Part shown: one piece after another, positions 31,690 through 42,054 of the stretch
Layout of the letters: the number at the start of each line of letters is the position of its first letter
How positions within the stretch are numbered: the first letter of the stretch is position 1
NCBI RefSeq assembly: GCF_009857885.1
Contig: NZ_WWER01000004.1
Span: 1-64,000, forward strand
Direction: 5' to 3'
Source of the DNA: Pusillimonas sp. TS35
GTDB taxonomy: Bacteria > Pseudomonadota > Gammaproteobacteria > Burkholderiales > Burkholderiaceae_B
Length of the DNA: 64,000 bases
Made by a program: the position numbers and the translations under genes
The notes under the pieces: model-generated
What the model saw: only the letters and a program-made list of their open reading frames with translations
What the model was told of the DNA's origin: nothing
Database searches by the model: none

Positions 31690-32700
31690 ATGACAATTCG
31701 CGTCGCGATCAACGGCTACGGCCGCATTGGCCGCAATATTCTGCGTGCCCACTACGAAGACGGCAAAAAGCACGATATCGAAATCGTGGCTATCAACGAT
31801 CTGGGCGATCCCAAGACCAACGCGCACCTCACGCGCTACGACACCGCCCACGGCAAATTCCCCGGCACGGTAACGGTGGATGGCGACTACATGGTTGTCA
31901 ATGGCGACCGCATCCGCGTGCTGGCCGAGCGCAACCCCGCCTCGCTGCCGTGGGGCGAGCTGGGTGTCGACGTCGTGCTCGAATGCACGGGCCTGTTCAC
32001 CAGCAAAGAAAAGGCTGGCGCACACCTGAAGGGCGGCGCCAAGAAGGTCATCATCTCGGCCCCCGGCGGCAACGATGTGGACGCCACCATTGTGTACGGC
32101 GTCAACCATCAGGTGCTCAAGTCCAGCGACACAGTCATCTCCAACGCATCGTGCACCACCAACTGCCTGGCGCCGCTGGTCCTGCCGCTGCATCGTGAGC
32201 TGGGCCTGGTCAATGGCCTGATGACCACTGTGCACGCCTACACGAACGACCAAGTCCTTACGGACGTCTATCACTCCGACCTGCGCCGCGCCCGCTCGGC
32301 AACGCAAAGCATGATCCCCACCAAGACAGGCGCAGCCTCGGCCGTCGGCCTGGTGCTGCCCGAGCTGAACGGCAAGCTCGACGGCTACGCCATCCGCGTG
32401 CCGACGATCAACGTTTCCATCGTAGACCTGTCCTTCGTGGCCGCCCGCGAAACCTCGGTCGACGAAGTGAACAGCATCCTGAAGAAGGCGTCCCAGAACG
32501 AGCTCAAAGGCATTCTCAATTTCTGCGAAGAGCCTCTGGTATCGGTCGACTTCAATCACGACCCCGCATCCAGCACGGTAGACGCCGGCCTGACCAAGGT
32601 GTCCGGCACCCTGGTCAAGGTTTCGTCGTGGTATGACAACGAGTGGGGTTTCTCCAACCGCATGCTCGACACCACCGTTGCGCTGATGGCGGCCAAGTAA
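31690..32700 (+). CDS. gap: Glyceraldehyde-3-phosphate dehydrogenase
   Basis: The 336-residue NAD(P)-dependent enzyme has the N-terminal Rossmann motif [13 protein letters not shown] and the catalytic cysteine in SCTTNCLAP. The C-terminal part has [14 protein letters not shown] good AGGAG ribosome site is present. It is flanked by hairpins at 31627-31656 and 32720-32743, consistent with processing of a tkt-gap-pgk transcript. Confidence 0.97.
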   Translation: MTIRVAINGYGRIGRNILRAHYEDGKKHDIEIVAINDLGDPKTNAHLTRYDTAHGKFPGTVTVDGDYMVVNGDRIRVLAERNPASLPWGELGVDVVLECTGLFTSKEKAGAHLKGGAKKVIISAPGGNDVDATIVYGVNHQVLKSSDTVISNASCTTNCLAPLVLPLHRELGLVNGLMTTVHAYTNDQVLTDVYHSDLRRARSATQSMIPTKTGAASAVGLVLPELNGKLDGYAIRVPTINVSIVDLSFVAARETSVDEVNSILKKASQNELKGILNFCEEPLVSVDFNHDPASSTVDAGLTKVSGTLVKVSSWYDNEWGFSNRMLDTTVALMAAK

Positions 32701-32719
32701 AGCGGCATTGTGGCGGCGG

Positions 32720-32743
32720 CAAGGGCGGGGTAACCCGCCCTTG
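32720..32743 (+). other. Hairpin between gap and pgk
   Basis: CAAGGGCGGG (32720-32729) pairs with CCCGCCCTTG (32734-32743) in a perfect 10-bp stem with a 4-nt loop, 20 bp after the gap stop codon. No long T-run follows, so readthrough to pgk is plausible. Confidence 0.6.
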
Positions 32744-32794
32744 TCATATCTGCCGTCCTGTAACAGGTTTTCTCATTTCCCGGCTCGAAACGTT

Positions 32795-33994
32795 ATGTCC
32801 AAGAACACTGTCAACACTCTGTCCGCCCTCGTCAAGGCCGATGCGCTGGCGGGCAAGCGGGTATTCATCCGCTCCGATCTAAATGTACCCCTGAAAGACG
32901 GCCAGATCACCGAAGACACGCGTGTGCGCGCCTCCGTGCCCGCCATTCGAATGGCGCTGGATGCAGGTGCCGCCGTCATGGTCACATCGCACCTGGGCCG
33001 CCCCAAAGAGGGTGTGGTCGGCCCTGAAGACACACTCGCGCCGGTGGCGCACCGCCTCTCCGAACTGCTGGGCCAGCCGGTCAAGCTGATCGCTGGCTGG
33101 GTGGACGGCGTCGAGGTGGCGCCCGGCCAAGTGGTGCTGCTGGAAAACTGCCGCTGCAATGTGGGCGAAAAGAAAAACGACCCTGGGCTGGCCAAGAAAA
33201 TGGCGGCACTGTGCGATGTGTATGTGAATGATGCTTTCGGTACGGCGCATCGTGCCGAAGCAACCACGCACGGCATGGCGCAATACGCGCCCGTCGCTTG
33301 TGCGGGTCCGCTGCTCGAGGCCGAGCTTGATGCGCTGGGCCGCGCCCTGCACGCCCCCAAGCGCCCACTGGTGGCGATTGTGGGTGGCGCCAAGGTGTCG
33401 ACCAAGCTCTCCATTCTGCAGGCGCTGGCAGCCAAGGTAGACCAGCTGGTGGTGGGCGGCGGCATCGCCAATACCTTTATGCTGGCCGCAGGCCTGTCCA
33501 TCGGCAAGTCGCTGGCCGAACCCGACCAGAAGAACGAAGCCAAGGCCGTCATCGACATCATGCGCCAGCGCGGCGCGGCGGTGCCAATTCCCGTGGATGT
33601 CGTATGCGCCAAGTCTTTCAGCGCCGACGCTGCAGCCACGGTGAAGGCGGCCGATCAGGTTGCGGAAGACGACATGATTCTGGATATCGGCCCCAAGACG
33701 GCGCAACAGCTTGCCGACATCCTGGCGCAGGCGGGTACCATTGTCTGGAATGGCCCGGTGGGCGTGTTCGAGTTCGATGCATTCGCCAATGGCACGAAGG
33801 TCGTGTCCGAAGCCATTGCCCAATCGGCGGGTTTTTCGATCGCGGGCGGCGGTGATACGCTGGCAGCAATTGCCAAGTATCATATCGACGACAAGATCGG
33901 TTATATATCGACAGGCGGCGGTGCTTTCCTCGAATTCCTGGAAGGCAAGACGTTGCCGGCAGTCGATATACTGCAACAACGCGCACAGGGCTGA
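32795..33994 (+). CDS. pgk: Phosphoglycerate kinase
   Basis: Interconverts 1,3-bisphosphoglycerate and 3-phosphoglycerate with ATP formation. The 399-residue product has the N-terminal [11 protein letters not shown] and [10 protein letters not shown] motifs and the C-terminal nucleotide loop GGGDTLAAI. The ATG at 32795 (MSKNTVNTL) is chosen over the open frame from 32708. It is followed by an aldehyde dehydrogenase gene, where related genomes often carry pyk. Confidence 0.96.
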   Translation: MSKNTVNTLSALVKADALAGKRVFIRSDLNVPLKDGQITEDTRVRASVPAIRMALDAGAAVMVTSHLGRPKEGVVGPEDTLAPVAHRLSELLGQPVKLIAGWVDGVEVAPGQVVLLENCRCNVGEKKNDPGLAKKMAALCDVYVNDAFGTAHRAEATTHGMAQYAPVACAGPLLEAELDALGRALHAPKRPLVAIVGGAKVSTKLSILQALAAKVDQLVVGGGIANTFMLAAGLSIGKSLAEPDQKNEAKAVIDIMRQRGAAVPIPVDVVCAKSFSADAAATVKAADQVAEDDMILDIGPKTAQQLADILAQAGTIVWNGPVGVFEFDAFANGTKVVSEAIAQSAGFSIAGGGDTLAAIAKYHIDDKIGYISTGGGAFLEFLEGKTLPAVDILQQRAQG

Positions 33995-34104
33995 CAGCCT
34001 GGGCTTCGCCTTCATCCGGAAGGCGCCCGCAAGGCAGGGCGGGGCGCGGCAAAATCGCGCGCCCGCGCTGTCCTGTGCCGGGCGCATTCCAGGAGACAGG
34101 CGGC

Positions 34105-35538
34105 ATGATTTACAAGAACTTCATCGGCAACCAGTGGCTCAGCGCACTGGCGGGGCAGACGCTTCCCGTCATCAATCCTTCTGACGGCCAGTTGTACGGC
34201 GAGATCGCTCGTTCGGGCGAGGCCGATATCGACACGGCAGTGCGTGCGGCGCGCACGGCGTTCAATGGCGAATGGGGCAAGATGGCCCCGGCAGCCCGCA
34301 GCCGCCTGCTCTGGCGCATCAGCGCCGCGCTGCTTGCGCACCAGCGCGAGCTGGCCGAGATCGAGTCGCGCGATACAGGCAAACCCATCCAGCAAGCCAT
34401 GGCCGACGCAGGCGCCGTGGCGCGGTATTTCGAGTTCTACGCTGGCGCGGCCGACAAGCTGCACGGCGAAACCATCCCCTATCCCAGTAATTTCACGGTA
34501 ATGACGGTGCGTGAGCCGCACGGTGTTACCGGGCATATCGTGCCCTGGAACTACCCGCTGCAGATTTTCGGCCGCAGCGTTGCTGCTTCGCTGGCGGTGG
34601 GCAATGCCTGCGTGATCAAGCCAGCCGAGGATGCCTGTGTATCGCTGCTGAAAGTGGCTGAAATCGCGATGGATGCAGGGCTGCCCGCAGGCGCGCTCAA
34701 TATCGTGACAGGCCTGGGGGCCGAGGCGGGGGCGGCGTTGTCGGCGCATCCGGGCATCGATCATGTTTCGTTCACAGGTTCGCCGGCCACGGGCAAGGCG
34801 GTCGCCATGGCGGCTGCGGCGCATTTCGCGCCGGTCACGCTCGAGTTGGGCGGCAAGTCGCCGCAGATTGTGTTTTCGGACGCGGACATCGAGGCCGGGC
34901 TTCCGGTGTGGCTCAATGCCATCATCCAGAATGCGGGGCAGACATGTTCGGCGGGCAGCCGGCTGCTGGTGCAGCGGGCCATCTACGCCGATGTGGTGGC
35001 GCGGCTGTCTGAGCGTTTCGAGGCTACCCGCACCGGGGCGGCGGGCGATGATCCCGATTGCGGGCCGCTGATCAGTGCCCGCCAGCGCGAGCGCGTGGCA
35101 GGCTACCTGGGTATGGCTGATGAGGCGGGTATCACGGTGGCCGCGCGTGGCAAGCTCGATGCCAACGCACCCAAGGGTGGCTTTTACCAGGTGCCGACGC
35201 TGTTGAGCGATGTGCCGCCCGATCACGTGCTGGCACAAGAAGAAATTTTCGGGCCGGTGCTGGTGGCGATCCCGTTCGACACCGAGGAGCAGGCGTTGCG
35301 CATTGCGAACAGCACCGCATATGGGCTCGCGGCGGGCGTCTGGACGGCCGACGGCGCGCGCCAGATGCGCATGGCGCGCCATCTGCGCTCGGGCCAGGTG
35401 TTCGTCAACAATTACGGCGCCGCCGGCGGCGTAGAGCTGCCCTTCGGCGGTACGGGGCAGTCTGGCTACGGGCGCGAGAAGGGTTTCGAGGCGCTGTACG
35501 GGTTCACGACACTCAAGACGATCGCGATCAAGCATTGA
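34105..35538 (+). CDS. NAD(P)-dependent aldehyde dehydrogenase
   Basis: A 477-residue member of the ALDH superfamily. The catalytic cysteine lies in NAGQTCSAGSR, the general-base glutamate in TLELGGKSP, and the cofactor-binding VPWNYPLQ and GSPATGKA segments are present. The substrate is not determinable; similarity in layout is to betaine-aldehyde, gamma-aminobutyraldehyde and related dehydrogenases. ATG 34105 (MIYKNFIGNQW) follows AGGAGACAGG. It sits between pgk and mogA. Confidence 0.9.
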   Translation: MIYKNFIGNQWLSALAGQTLPVINPSDGQLYGEIARSGEADIDTAVRAARTAFNGEWGKMAPAARSRLLWRISAALLAHQRELAEIESRDTGKPIQQAMADAGAVARYFEFYAGAADKLHGETIPYPSNFTVMTVREPHGVTGHIVPWNYPLQIFGRSVAASLAVGNACVIKPAEDACVSLLKVAEIAMDAGLPAGALNIVTGLGAEAGAALSAHPGIDHVSFTGSPATGKAVAMAAAAHFAPVTLELGGKSPQIVFSDADIEAGLPVWLNAIIQNAGQTCSAGSRLLVQRAIYADVVARLSERFEATRTGAAGDDPDCGPLISARQRERVAGYLGMADEAGITVAARGKLDANAPKGGFYQVPTLLSDVPPDHVLAQEEIFGPVLVAIPFDTEEQALRIANSTAYGLAAGVWTADGARQMRMARHLRSGQVFVNNYGAAGGVELPFGGTGQSGYGREKGFEALYGFTTLKTIAIKH

Positions 35539-35616
35539 TTGCAGCGGTTGGCGCGTGGCCGCACAAGCGGTCTGTGGCTGCGCGGCGCCGCTGTATAGGT
35601 TTTGCAAGGAAAGAAA

Positions 35617-36252
35617 ATGGCAGGAAGTATGGTGCGGTTGGTCCGCGAGCATCCCGATCAGTTGCTGGTGGGCCTGGTGTCGGTGTCGGACCGCGCGTCC
35701 AGCGGCGTCTATGAAGACCAGGGTCTGCCGGCGCTGCGCGAATGGCTGGATGGGGCCCTGACGGTGGCGCCGCAGTATGCGCAGCGGTTGATTCCGGATG
35801 ACCCTGCGCGTATTTCCGCCGCGCTGATCGAGTTGGTGGATCAGGCGGGTTGCGATCTGGTGTTGACGACAGGCGGAACGGGGCCGGCCCGGCGCGACTT
35901 GACGCCGGAGGCGACACTGGCGGTGGCGACGAAAGAGATGCCTGGTTTTGGCGAGCAAATGCGGCAGATCAGCCTGAGGTTTGTGCCCACGGCTATTTTG
36001 TCGCGGCAGGTGGCGGTGGTCCGAGAGACGCCGTCGCACGCGGCGCTGATTATCAACCTGCCGGGGCAGCCGAAGGCGATACGGGAGACGCTGGAGGGGC
36101 TGAAGGATGTCGATGGCAAGGCGCTGGTGCCGGGGATTTTCGCGGCGGTGCCATACTGTATCGATTTGATCGGCGGGCCTTATGTGGAAACGCATGAGGC
36201 GGTGGTGAAGGCATTCCGGCCCAAGTCGGCTGTGCGGGCGGCGCGATCCTAG
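35617..36252 (+). CDS. mogA: Molybdopterin adenylyltransferase
   Basis: Adenylylates molybdopterin before molybdenum insertion. The 211-residue protein has the MoCF-domain motifs GLVSVSDRAS near the N-terminus, TTGGTGPARRDLTPEA, and the late NLPGQPKAI segment. The start at 35617 follows AAGGAAAG. It is the only molybdenum-cofactor gene in view, and the sulfite dehydrogenase at 7333 is a likely client of the cofactor. Confidence 0.9.
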   Translation: MAGSMVRLVREHPDQLLVGLVSVSDRASSGVYEDQGLPALREWLDGALTVAPQYAQRLIPDDPARISAALIELVDQAGCDLVLTTGGTGPARRDLTPEATLAVATKEMPGFGEQMRQISLRFVPTAILSRQVAVVRETPSHAALIINLPGQPKAIRETLEGLKDVDGKALVPGIFAAVPYCIDLIGGPYVETHEAVVKAFRPKSAVRAARS

Positions 36253-36409
36253 CCCCGGCGCCGTTGCTGGTGGCGGGTGGGCTGGCCGGTTACAGGTTGT
36301 CGCCGATCCCTTCATACGTTATCGCGCTGGCGGAAGCGCTGTTACGCATTTCCGTTAAAATGGGAAGATTCATCAATCCCACTAATATCAAGCTTTCAGG
36401 AGTCTAACC

Positions 36410-37474
36410 ATGGCCCTCGTTTCCATGCGCCAACTACTCGACCATGCCGCCGAGAATGGCTATGGCATCCCCGCGTTCAACGTCAACAACCTCGAACAGG
36501 TGCAGGCCATCATGGAAGCCGCCGCTGAGACCGACAGCCCGGTGATCATGCAGGCGTCTGCCGGCGCGCGCAAATACGCCGGCGAAGGCTTTCTCAAGTA
36601 CCTGATCCAGGCTGCGGTCGAATCCTACCCCCACATCCCCGTGGTGATGCACCAGGATCACGGCCAGTCGCCCGCCATCTGTCAGGGCGCCATTGATCTG
36701 GGCTTCTCCAGCGTCATGATGGATGGTTCGCTGAAAGAAGACGGCAAGACGATTGCCGATTACGAATACAACGTCGATGTCACCCGCCGCGTGGTCGACA
36801 TGGCGCACAAGGTAGGCGTTACCGTCGAAGGCGAGCTGGGTTGCCTGGGCTCGCTCGAGACCATGAAGGGTGACAAAGAAGACGGCCACGGTGCCGAAGG
36901 CACCATGACGCGCGAGCAACTGCTCACCGATCCCGAGCAGGCCGCCGACTTCGTGCGCAAGACAGAACTCGACGCGCTGGCGATCGCCATCGGCACCAGC
37001 CATGGCGCTTACAAGTTCACCCGCAAGCCTACCGGCGATATCCTGTCCATCGAGCGCATCAAAGAAATCCACCGCCGCCTGCCCAACACCCACCTGGTGA
37101 TGCATGGCAGCTCCAGCGTGCCCCAAGACCTGCTGGCCGAGATCCGTCAGTTTGGTGGTGACATGAAGGAAACCTACGGCGTGCCCGTCGAGGAAATCCA
37201 GGAAGCCATCAAGTTCGGCGTGCGCAAGGTCAACATCGACACCGATATCCGTCTTGCCATGACGGGTGCTATCCGCCGCTTCATGGCCGAAAACCCCGGC
37301 AAGTTCGATCCGCGCGAATACCTCAAGCCCGCGCGCGCCGCCGCCAAGGCGATCTGCGTGCAGCGCTATCAGCAGTTCGGTACCGCCGGTAACGCCAGCA
37401 AGATCAAGGCTATCCCCCTGAGCGAGATGGCTAGCCGCTATGCGGCCGGCAAGCTGGCGCAAATCGTCCAGTAA
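36410..37474 (+). CDS. fba: Class II fructose-1,6-bisphosphate aldolase
   Basis: A zinc-dependent aldolase of 354 residues. Metal-binding histidines are visible in [10 protein letters not shown] and in [10 protein letters not shown], and the phosphate-binding [14 protein letters not shown] motif is present. This resembles the CbbA/FbaA type of beta-proteobacteria. A -10-like TAAAAT is 54 bp upstream (36356-36361) and a strong terminator follows (37531-37566), so it may form its own transcription unit. Confidence 0.96.
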   Translation: MALVSMRQLLDHAAENGYGIPAFNVNNLEQVQAIMEAAAETDSPVIMQASAGARKYAGEGFLKYLIQAAVESYPHIPVVMHQDHGQSPAICQGAIDLGFSSVMMDGSLKEDGKTIADYEYNVDVTRRVVDMAHKVGVTVEGELGCLGSLETMKGDKEDGHGAEGTMTREQLLTDPEQAADFVRKTELDALAIAIGTSHGAYKFTRKPTGDILSIERIKEIHRRLPNTHLVMHGSSSVPQDLLAEIRQFGGDMKETYGVPVEEIQEAIKFGVRKVNIDTDIRLAMTGAIRRFMAENPGKFDPREYLKPARAAAKAICVQRYQQFGTAGNASKIKAIPLSEMASRYAAGKLAQIVQ

Positions 37475-37530
37475 GCGAGTCGCGTGGCCCATGACCGTCT
37501 GCTCATGACTGCCTGCTCATGACCGTTGTC

Positions 37531-37566
37531 ATCCCGCCTGTTCGCACAGGCGGGATGTTTCTTTTT
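37531..37566 (+). terminator. Intrinsic terminator after fba
   Basis: ATCCCGCCTGT (37531-37541) pairs perfectly with ACAGGCGGGAT (37546-37556) around a TCGC loop and is followed by GTTTCTTTTT. Its position rules out purC starts upstream of 37567. Confidence 0.92.
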
Positions 37567-37578
37567 CAAGGACACACC

Positions 37579-38463
37579 GTGGCGCAAGCCCTACACCAAT
37601 CCACCATCAAGTCTCTGCCGCTGCTTGGCCGCGGCAAGGTGCGCGATATGTATGCCGTTGGCGACGACAAGCTGCTGATTGTCGCCTCCGACCGCATCTC
37701 CGCATTCGATGTCATCCTCGATGACCCGATCCCGGGCAAGGGCGAGGTGCTGACGAAGCTGACCGAGTTTTGGCTGGACAAGCTCTCGCACATCATGCCC
37801 AACCACCGCACCGGCATCAGGCCCGAAGACGTGGTGGCGCCCGATGAGCGCGATCAGGTGGCGGGCCGCGCCATGGTGGTCAAGCGCCTCAAGCCCATTC
37901 TGGTCGAGGCCGTGGCGCGTGGCTACCTCATCGGTTCGGGCTGGAGCGACTACCAGGCCACCGGCAGTGTCTGCGGCGTCAAGCTGCCTGCCGGCCTGAA
38001 GCAGGCCAGCCGCTTGCCGCAACCCATTTTCACGCCTGCCGCCAAGGCGGAGTTTGGCTCGCACGACGAAAATGTGGATTTCGACCACGTGGTGGCCCTG
38101 GTGGGGCTCGAGCTGGCCGGCCAGATCCGTGACGCCACGTTGCACCTGTATTCCGAGGCGGCTGCCTACGCGGCGACCAAGGGCATTATCATTGCCGACA
38201 CCAAGTTCGAGTTCGGCCTGGACGACAACGGCACCTTGCACTTGATGGACGAAGTGCTGACACCCGATTCCTCGCGCTTCTGGCCGCAGGACCAATACGC
38301 CGAAGGCATCAGCCCGCCATCGTTCGACAAGCAGTTCGTGCGCGATTGGCTGGAAACCCAGCCTTGGGGCAAAACCCCGCCTGCACCGCGCCTGCCTGCT
38401 GACGTGCTGCAGAAAACCGCCGCCAAGTACCGTGAGGCGCTCGAGCGTCTCACGGCCAATTAA
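37579..38463 (+). CDS. purC: SAICAR synthetase
   Basis: Condenses CAIR with aspartate in purine synthesis. The 294-residue protein begins near [20 protein letters not shown], with the family segments [11 protein letters not shown] and [10 protein letters not shown]. The GTG at 37579, seven bases after AAGGA, is preferred; the upstream frame to 37519 would run through the fba terminator. It is followed by purE and purK, giving three consecutive de novo purine genes. Confidence 0.94.
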   Translation: MAQALHQSTIKSLPLLGRGKVRDMYAVGDDKLLIVASDRISAFDVILDDPIPGKGEVLTKLTEFWLDKLSHIMPNHRTGIRPEDVVAPDERDQVAGRAMVVKRLKPILVEAVARGYLIGSGWSDYQATGSVCGVKLPAGLKQASRLPQPIFTPAAKAEFGSHDENVDFDHVVALVGLELAGQIRDATLHLYSEAAAYAATKGIIIADTKFEFGLDDNGTLHLMDEVLTPDSSRFWPQDQYAEGISPPSFDKQFVRDWLETQPWGKTPPAPRLPADVLQKTAAKYREALERLTAN

Positions 38464-38525
38464 ATAGTCCCTACTTGCCTAGCGCCTGGCAGCGCCGCGC
38501 AGCGACGGCCAGGCAACATCACACA

Positions 38526-39065
38526 ATGAGCGAACTGCCTACCAATCCATCCCGGGGCGCCGCACCCGAGGCCCAGCCTGTCGCCGGCATCATCATGGGG
38601 TCGTCCAGCGACTGGGACATCATGAAGCACGCCGTGACGGTGCTGGAAGAATTCGGCATTGCCTACGACGTGCGCGTCGTCTCAGCGCACCGCATGCCGC
38701 TCGACATGGTCGAGTATGGCGCCCAAGCGGCCGCGCGGGGCTTGCGCGGCATTATCGCGGGCGCGGGCGGCGCCGCCCACCTGCCGGGGATGATGGCAGC
38801 GCTCACGCCGGTGCCGGTATTCGGCGTGCCAGTGCCGTCGCGCTATTTGCGCGGCGAAGACTCCTTGCTGTCTATTGTGCAGATGCCTCGTGGGGTGCCG
38901 GTGGCTACGTTCGCCATCGGCGAGGCCGGTGCCGCCAATGCCGCACTGCACCTGGTTGCCTGCCTGGCGACGACGGATGCCGCCCTGCAGCAGCGGCTTG
39001 TGGATTACCGCAGCCGCCAGACCGAAGCCGCGCGCGCAATGGTTGTGCCGCCGCCGGCGGCCTGA
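38526..39065 (+). CDS. purE: N5-carboxyaminoimidazole ribonucleotide mutase
   Basis: Converts N5-CAIR (made by PurK) to CAIR (used by PurC). The 179-residue product contains the diagnostic [16 protein letters not shown] and VVSAHRMP motifs and the glycine-rich [10 protein letters not shown]. The ATG at 38526 is chosen over an open frame from 38475. The gene is 62 bp after purC and 29 bp before purK. Confidence 0.96.
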   Translation: MSELPTNPSRGAAPEAQPVAGIIMGSSSDWDIMKHAVTVLEEFGIAYDVRVVSAHRMPLDMVEYGAQAAARGLRGIIAGAGGAAHLPGMMAALTPVPVFGVPVPSRYLRGEDSLLSIVQMPRGVPVATFAIGEAGAANAALHLVACLATTDAALQQRLVDYRSRQTEAARAMVVPPPAA

Positions 39066-39094
39066 TTTCTTGAATACACACAGGTTCTTGATCC

Positions 39095-40288
39095 ATGACT
39101 GATGGCGATTCCGCCTTTTATCTTGCGCCCGGTAGTTGGCTGGGCATGATCGGCGGCGGCCAGCTTGGCCGCATGTTCTGCCAAGCGGCGCAGAGCATGG
39201 GCTACAAGGTAGCCGTGCTCGACCCCGACGTGCACAGCCCGGCGGGGGCGGTGGCCGAACTATATATCCGCGCGGGCTATGACGACCCAGGCGGCTTGGC
39301 GCAGCTTTCCCAGCGCTGCCCCGCCATCAGCACCGAATTCGAAAACGTGCCGGCCACCAGCCTGGATGTGCTGGCGCGTACAAGCAAGGTCAGCCCGGGA
39401 GCACATGCGGTCGCCGTCGCGCAGGATCGCATCACCGAAAAGGCTTTCATTCAGAAAGCCGGCGTGCCTGTGGCGCCGCATGCGGCGATTCGCGCCGAGT
39501 CCGATCTCGCTGCCGCGCCTGTCACGCTCTATCCCGGCATTCTCAAGGCTGCTCGCCTGGGCTACGACGGCAAGGGGCAGGCACGTGTGCGCAATCACGA
39601 TGAAGCGCTGGCGGCCTTTCGCAGTTTCGGCGGCGTGCCCTGTGTGCTAGAGGCCATGCTGCCGCTGGCGAGCGAGCTGTCGGTCGTCATGGCGCGCGGC
39701 CACGATGGCCAGGTCGCGTTTTATCCGTGTGCGCGCAATGAACATCGCGATGGCATCCTGGCGGTATCCACCGTTGACGCCGGCCGTGCGGGCGAGGCGG
39801 GCGACGAGACGCTGGATGGCCGTGCTGCGCGTGCTGCTGTGGCGATCGCCGAGGCGTTGGGCTATGTCGGTGTCATGTGCGTAGAGTTCTTCGTGCTTCG
39901 GGACGGCTCGCTGGTGGCGAACGAAATCGCGCCCCGGCCGCACAACAGCGGGCACTACACCATGGATGCCTGTGCCTGCAGTCAATTCGAACAGCAGGCC
40001 CGGGTCATGGCTGGGCTGCCGCTGGGCGACACCCGCTGCCTGGTGTCATCGGTGATGTTGAACATTCTGGGTGATGTATGGTTCGATCCCGCCACGGGGG
40101 CGCAGCGCGAACCCGACTGGCGTGCTGTGCTGGCCGTGCCGGGTGCGCGCCTGCATCTGTATGGCAAGGCTGAGGCGCGCCGAGGGCGCAAGATGGGCCA
40201 CGTGAATATCGTTGGCGCTACGCTGGCCGAGGCCCAGGCGCGTACCGCCCGCGTGGCACAGGCCTTGGGCATTGCCTATCAGGCCTGA
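39095..40288 (+). CDS. purK: N5-carboxyaminoimidazole ribonucleotide synthase
   Basis: An ATP-grasp enzyme making N5-CAIR from AIR, bicarbonate and ATP. The 397-residue protein starts with the dinucleotide-like fold motif [17 protein letters not shown], and the ATP-grasp region contains [12 protein letters not shown] and [12 protein letters not shown]. It directly follows purE and precedes tsaC by 32 bp. Confidence 0.96.
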   Translation: MTDGDSAFYLAPGSWLGMIGGGQLGRMFCQAAQSMGYKVAVLDPDVHSPAGAVAELYIRAGYDDPGGLAQLSQRCPAISTEFENVPATSLDVLARTSKVSPGAHAVAVAQDRITEKAFIQKAGVPVAPHAAIRAESDLAAAPVTLYPGILKAARLGYDGKGQARVRNHDEALAAFRSFGGVPCVLEAMLPLASELSVVMARGHDGQVAFYPCARNEHRDGILAVSTVDAGRAGEAGDETLDGRAARAAVAIAEALGYVGVMCVEFFVLRDGSLVANEIAPRPHNSGHYTMDACACSQFEQQARVMAGLPLGDTRCLVSSVMLNILGDVWFDPATGAQREPDWRAVLAVPGARLHLYGKAEARRGRKMGHVNIVGATLAEAQARTARVAQALGIAYQA

Positions 40289-40320
40289 GCGCGGCCCGCC
40301 GTTCGCAACAGAGACCTTCA

Positions 40321-41376
40321 ATGCCCTCACACAACGCTAAATCCGACGCTGAGGCGGCCGACATGGCCGGCATGCTGGCCGAAGGCGCGCGGCGCCTCGC
40401 CCAGGGGCGTCTGGTGGCCTTTCCGACGGAAACGGTTTACGGGCTGGGCGCTGATGCGGAAAACCCCGCTGCCATTGCCGCCATTTATGCGGCCAAGGGC
40501 AGGCCGTCGAATCACCCTGTGATCGTGCACGTTTCGCCTGAAGCCGATCTCTCTTACTGGGCCTCGTCCATTCCTGCCCAGGCGCGCGCGCTTATCCAAG
40601 CTTTCTGGCCCGGGCCTTTGACATTGATACTGCCGCGTGCCGCGCATGTGCCGGCGGCCGTCAGCGGCGGCCAGGACAGCGTGGGCCTGCGCTGTCCGTC
40701 GCATCCCGTGGCCCAGGCGCTGCTGCGTGAATTCGCGCGGCTCAAACCCTCGGGGCAGGGTGGCGTGGCCGCCCCCTCGGCCAATAAATTCGGCCAGGTT
40801 TCGCCCACGCTCGCGGCGCACGTACGGGCTGAGTTCCCCGAACTGGACGACGAGGCGCTGTTGGTGCTGGAAGGTGGGCCATCGCGCGTGGGGATAGAGT
40901 CCACCATCGTTGATTTGTCGCGGCTGGGCCAAGGGATAGGCCCGGTTCTGCTGCGGCCGGGTGGCATCACGGCTGCACAGCTTGCCGAGGTGCTGGGCTG
41001 CGAGCCGATGCGGCCCGATGCCGCCGCGCCGCGGGTATCCGGCTCGCTCAAGGCGCATTATGCGCCGCGCACGCCGCTTTCCATCGTGACGCGCGAGGCC
41101 ATTGAGCAAATGGCCCGGCGCGGCAGTGCGGGCCACGCAGTGGCAGTGGTGTTCGACTCGCCGCCTCAGGCGGGCGCACCCACCGCGGGCAAGCAGGCAC
41201 TGTCGTGGCATGTGTGCCCGCGTGATCCGGAGACCTATGCGCGCAATCTATATGCCATGCTGCGCGAGCTGGACGCGCAGGGCTATCGCCACATTTATCT
41301 GGAAGCGCCACCCAGGGATGAGGCGTGGCGAGCCGTCAACGACCGCATCGGGCGGGCCGCCGCTGCGTTTGACTGA
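40321..41376 (+). CDS. tsaC: L-threonylcarbamoyladenylate synthase (Sua5 type)
   Basis: Makes the threonylcarbamoyl-AMP used for t6A37 of ANN-decoding tRNAs. The 351-residue protein has a YrdC domain (AFPTETVYGLGADA, KGRPSNHPVIVH, KFGQVSPT) plus a C-terminal Sua5 domain joined through a proline-containing linker (SLKAHYAPRTPL). It is therefore the long Sua5 form rather than the short TsaC. Last gene of the purCEK run. Confidence 0.93.
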   Translation: MPSHNAKSDAEAADMAGMLAEGARRLAQGRLVAFPTETVYGLGADAENPAAIAAIYAAKGRPSNHPVIVHVSPEADLSYWASSIPAQARALIQAFWPGPLTLILPRAAHVPAAVSGGQDSVGLRCPSHPVAQALLREFARLKPSGQGGVAAPSANKFGQVSPTLAAHVRAEFPELDDEALLVLEGGPSRVGIESTIVDLSRLGQGIGPVLLRPGGITAAQLAEVLGCEPMRPDAAAPRVSGSLKAHYAPRTPLSIVTREAIEQMARRGSAGHAVAVVFDSPPQAGAPTAGKQALSWHVCPRDPETYARNLYAMLRELDAQGYRHIYLEAPPRDEAWRAVNDRIGRAAAAFD

Positions 41377-41535
41377 GCCGGGCGCCATAGGAATACAGCT
41401 GGCAGGCCGCTCGATTCAGCGGATAATGGCCAGGGCGCGATGTGCGGTAAGCCGTTGCCCATGGGGTGCCTGCGCGCGCCCCGCAGAGTATTGCTACACT
41501 GTTAGGTTTGCACAAACCCGGAAAACGGTAGCGCC

Positions 41536-41985
41536 ATGAAATATCAGGACTTCAAAGTCGGGATGGTAATCAAGCACGGGCCTGTGACTGTGGCCGAGGA
41601 AGAAATGATTTCCTTTGCCAAGTCCTATGATCCTCAGTGGTTCCACGTTGACGCCCCGCGTGCGCAGGAAAGCAGATGGGGCGGCTTGATCGCCAGCGGC
41701 TGGTTTACTTGCGGCCTGGCTATGCGCATGGCTGTAGAGTCTGTGCTCGAGGGGTCGGAGTCGTTTGGCTCGCCGGGGCTGGAAAAACTGCGCTGGCTCA
41801 AACCCGTGCGTGCCGGCGATGCGCTGCGGCTGGAGTCCAGGGTGGATTCGCTGCGCCGTTCTGAATCACGCACCGAGCTCGGCATCATGCGTTGGTCGTG
41901 GCTGGTGTACAACCAGCACGACGAGCAGGTGCTGGACGTTCAGGTGACCAGCATGTTCGACCTGGGCGGCGAACAGCCCGCCTGA
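41536..41985 (+). CDS. MaoC-like hot-dog dehydratase
   Basis: A 149-residue single hot-dog-fold protein with the sequence of MaoC-type (R)-specific enoyl-CoA hydratases, including the dehydratase-like stretch FAKSYDPQWFHVD followed by IASGWFTCGLAMR. It probably hydrates an acyl-CoA ester; substrate unknown. It stands alone, 159 bp after tsaC and convergent with the membrane protein gene. Confidence 0.85.
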   Translation: MKYQDFKVGMVIKHGPVTVAEEEMISFAKSYDPQWFHVDAPRAQESRWGGLIASGWFTCGLAMRMAVESVLEGSESFGSPGLEKLRWLKPVRAGDALRLESRVDSLRRSESRTELGIMRWSWLVYNQHDEQVLDVQVTSMFDLGGEQPA

Positions 41986-42054
41986 GCCTGGCGGGCGCAT
42001 GGCTGCTAGGCCGTCATTTGCCCGGCCGTGCGCCACGCCCCAGCGGCGCCGCGT

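Noticed and set aside
34012-36315. A 767-codon open frame on the minus strand opposite the aldehyde dehydrogenase and mogA genes
   Set aside because: It is antisense to two genes with clear catalytic motifs, its product is Arg/His-rich with no recognisable domain, and such long shadow frames recur all over this GC-rich window.
29547-37474. A Calvin-cycle (cbb) operon, suggested by tkt, gap, pgk and fba together
   Set aside because: No RuBisCO, phosphoribulokinase or CbbR-type regulator is present in the window. The genes fit pentose-phosphate and gluconeogenic roles.
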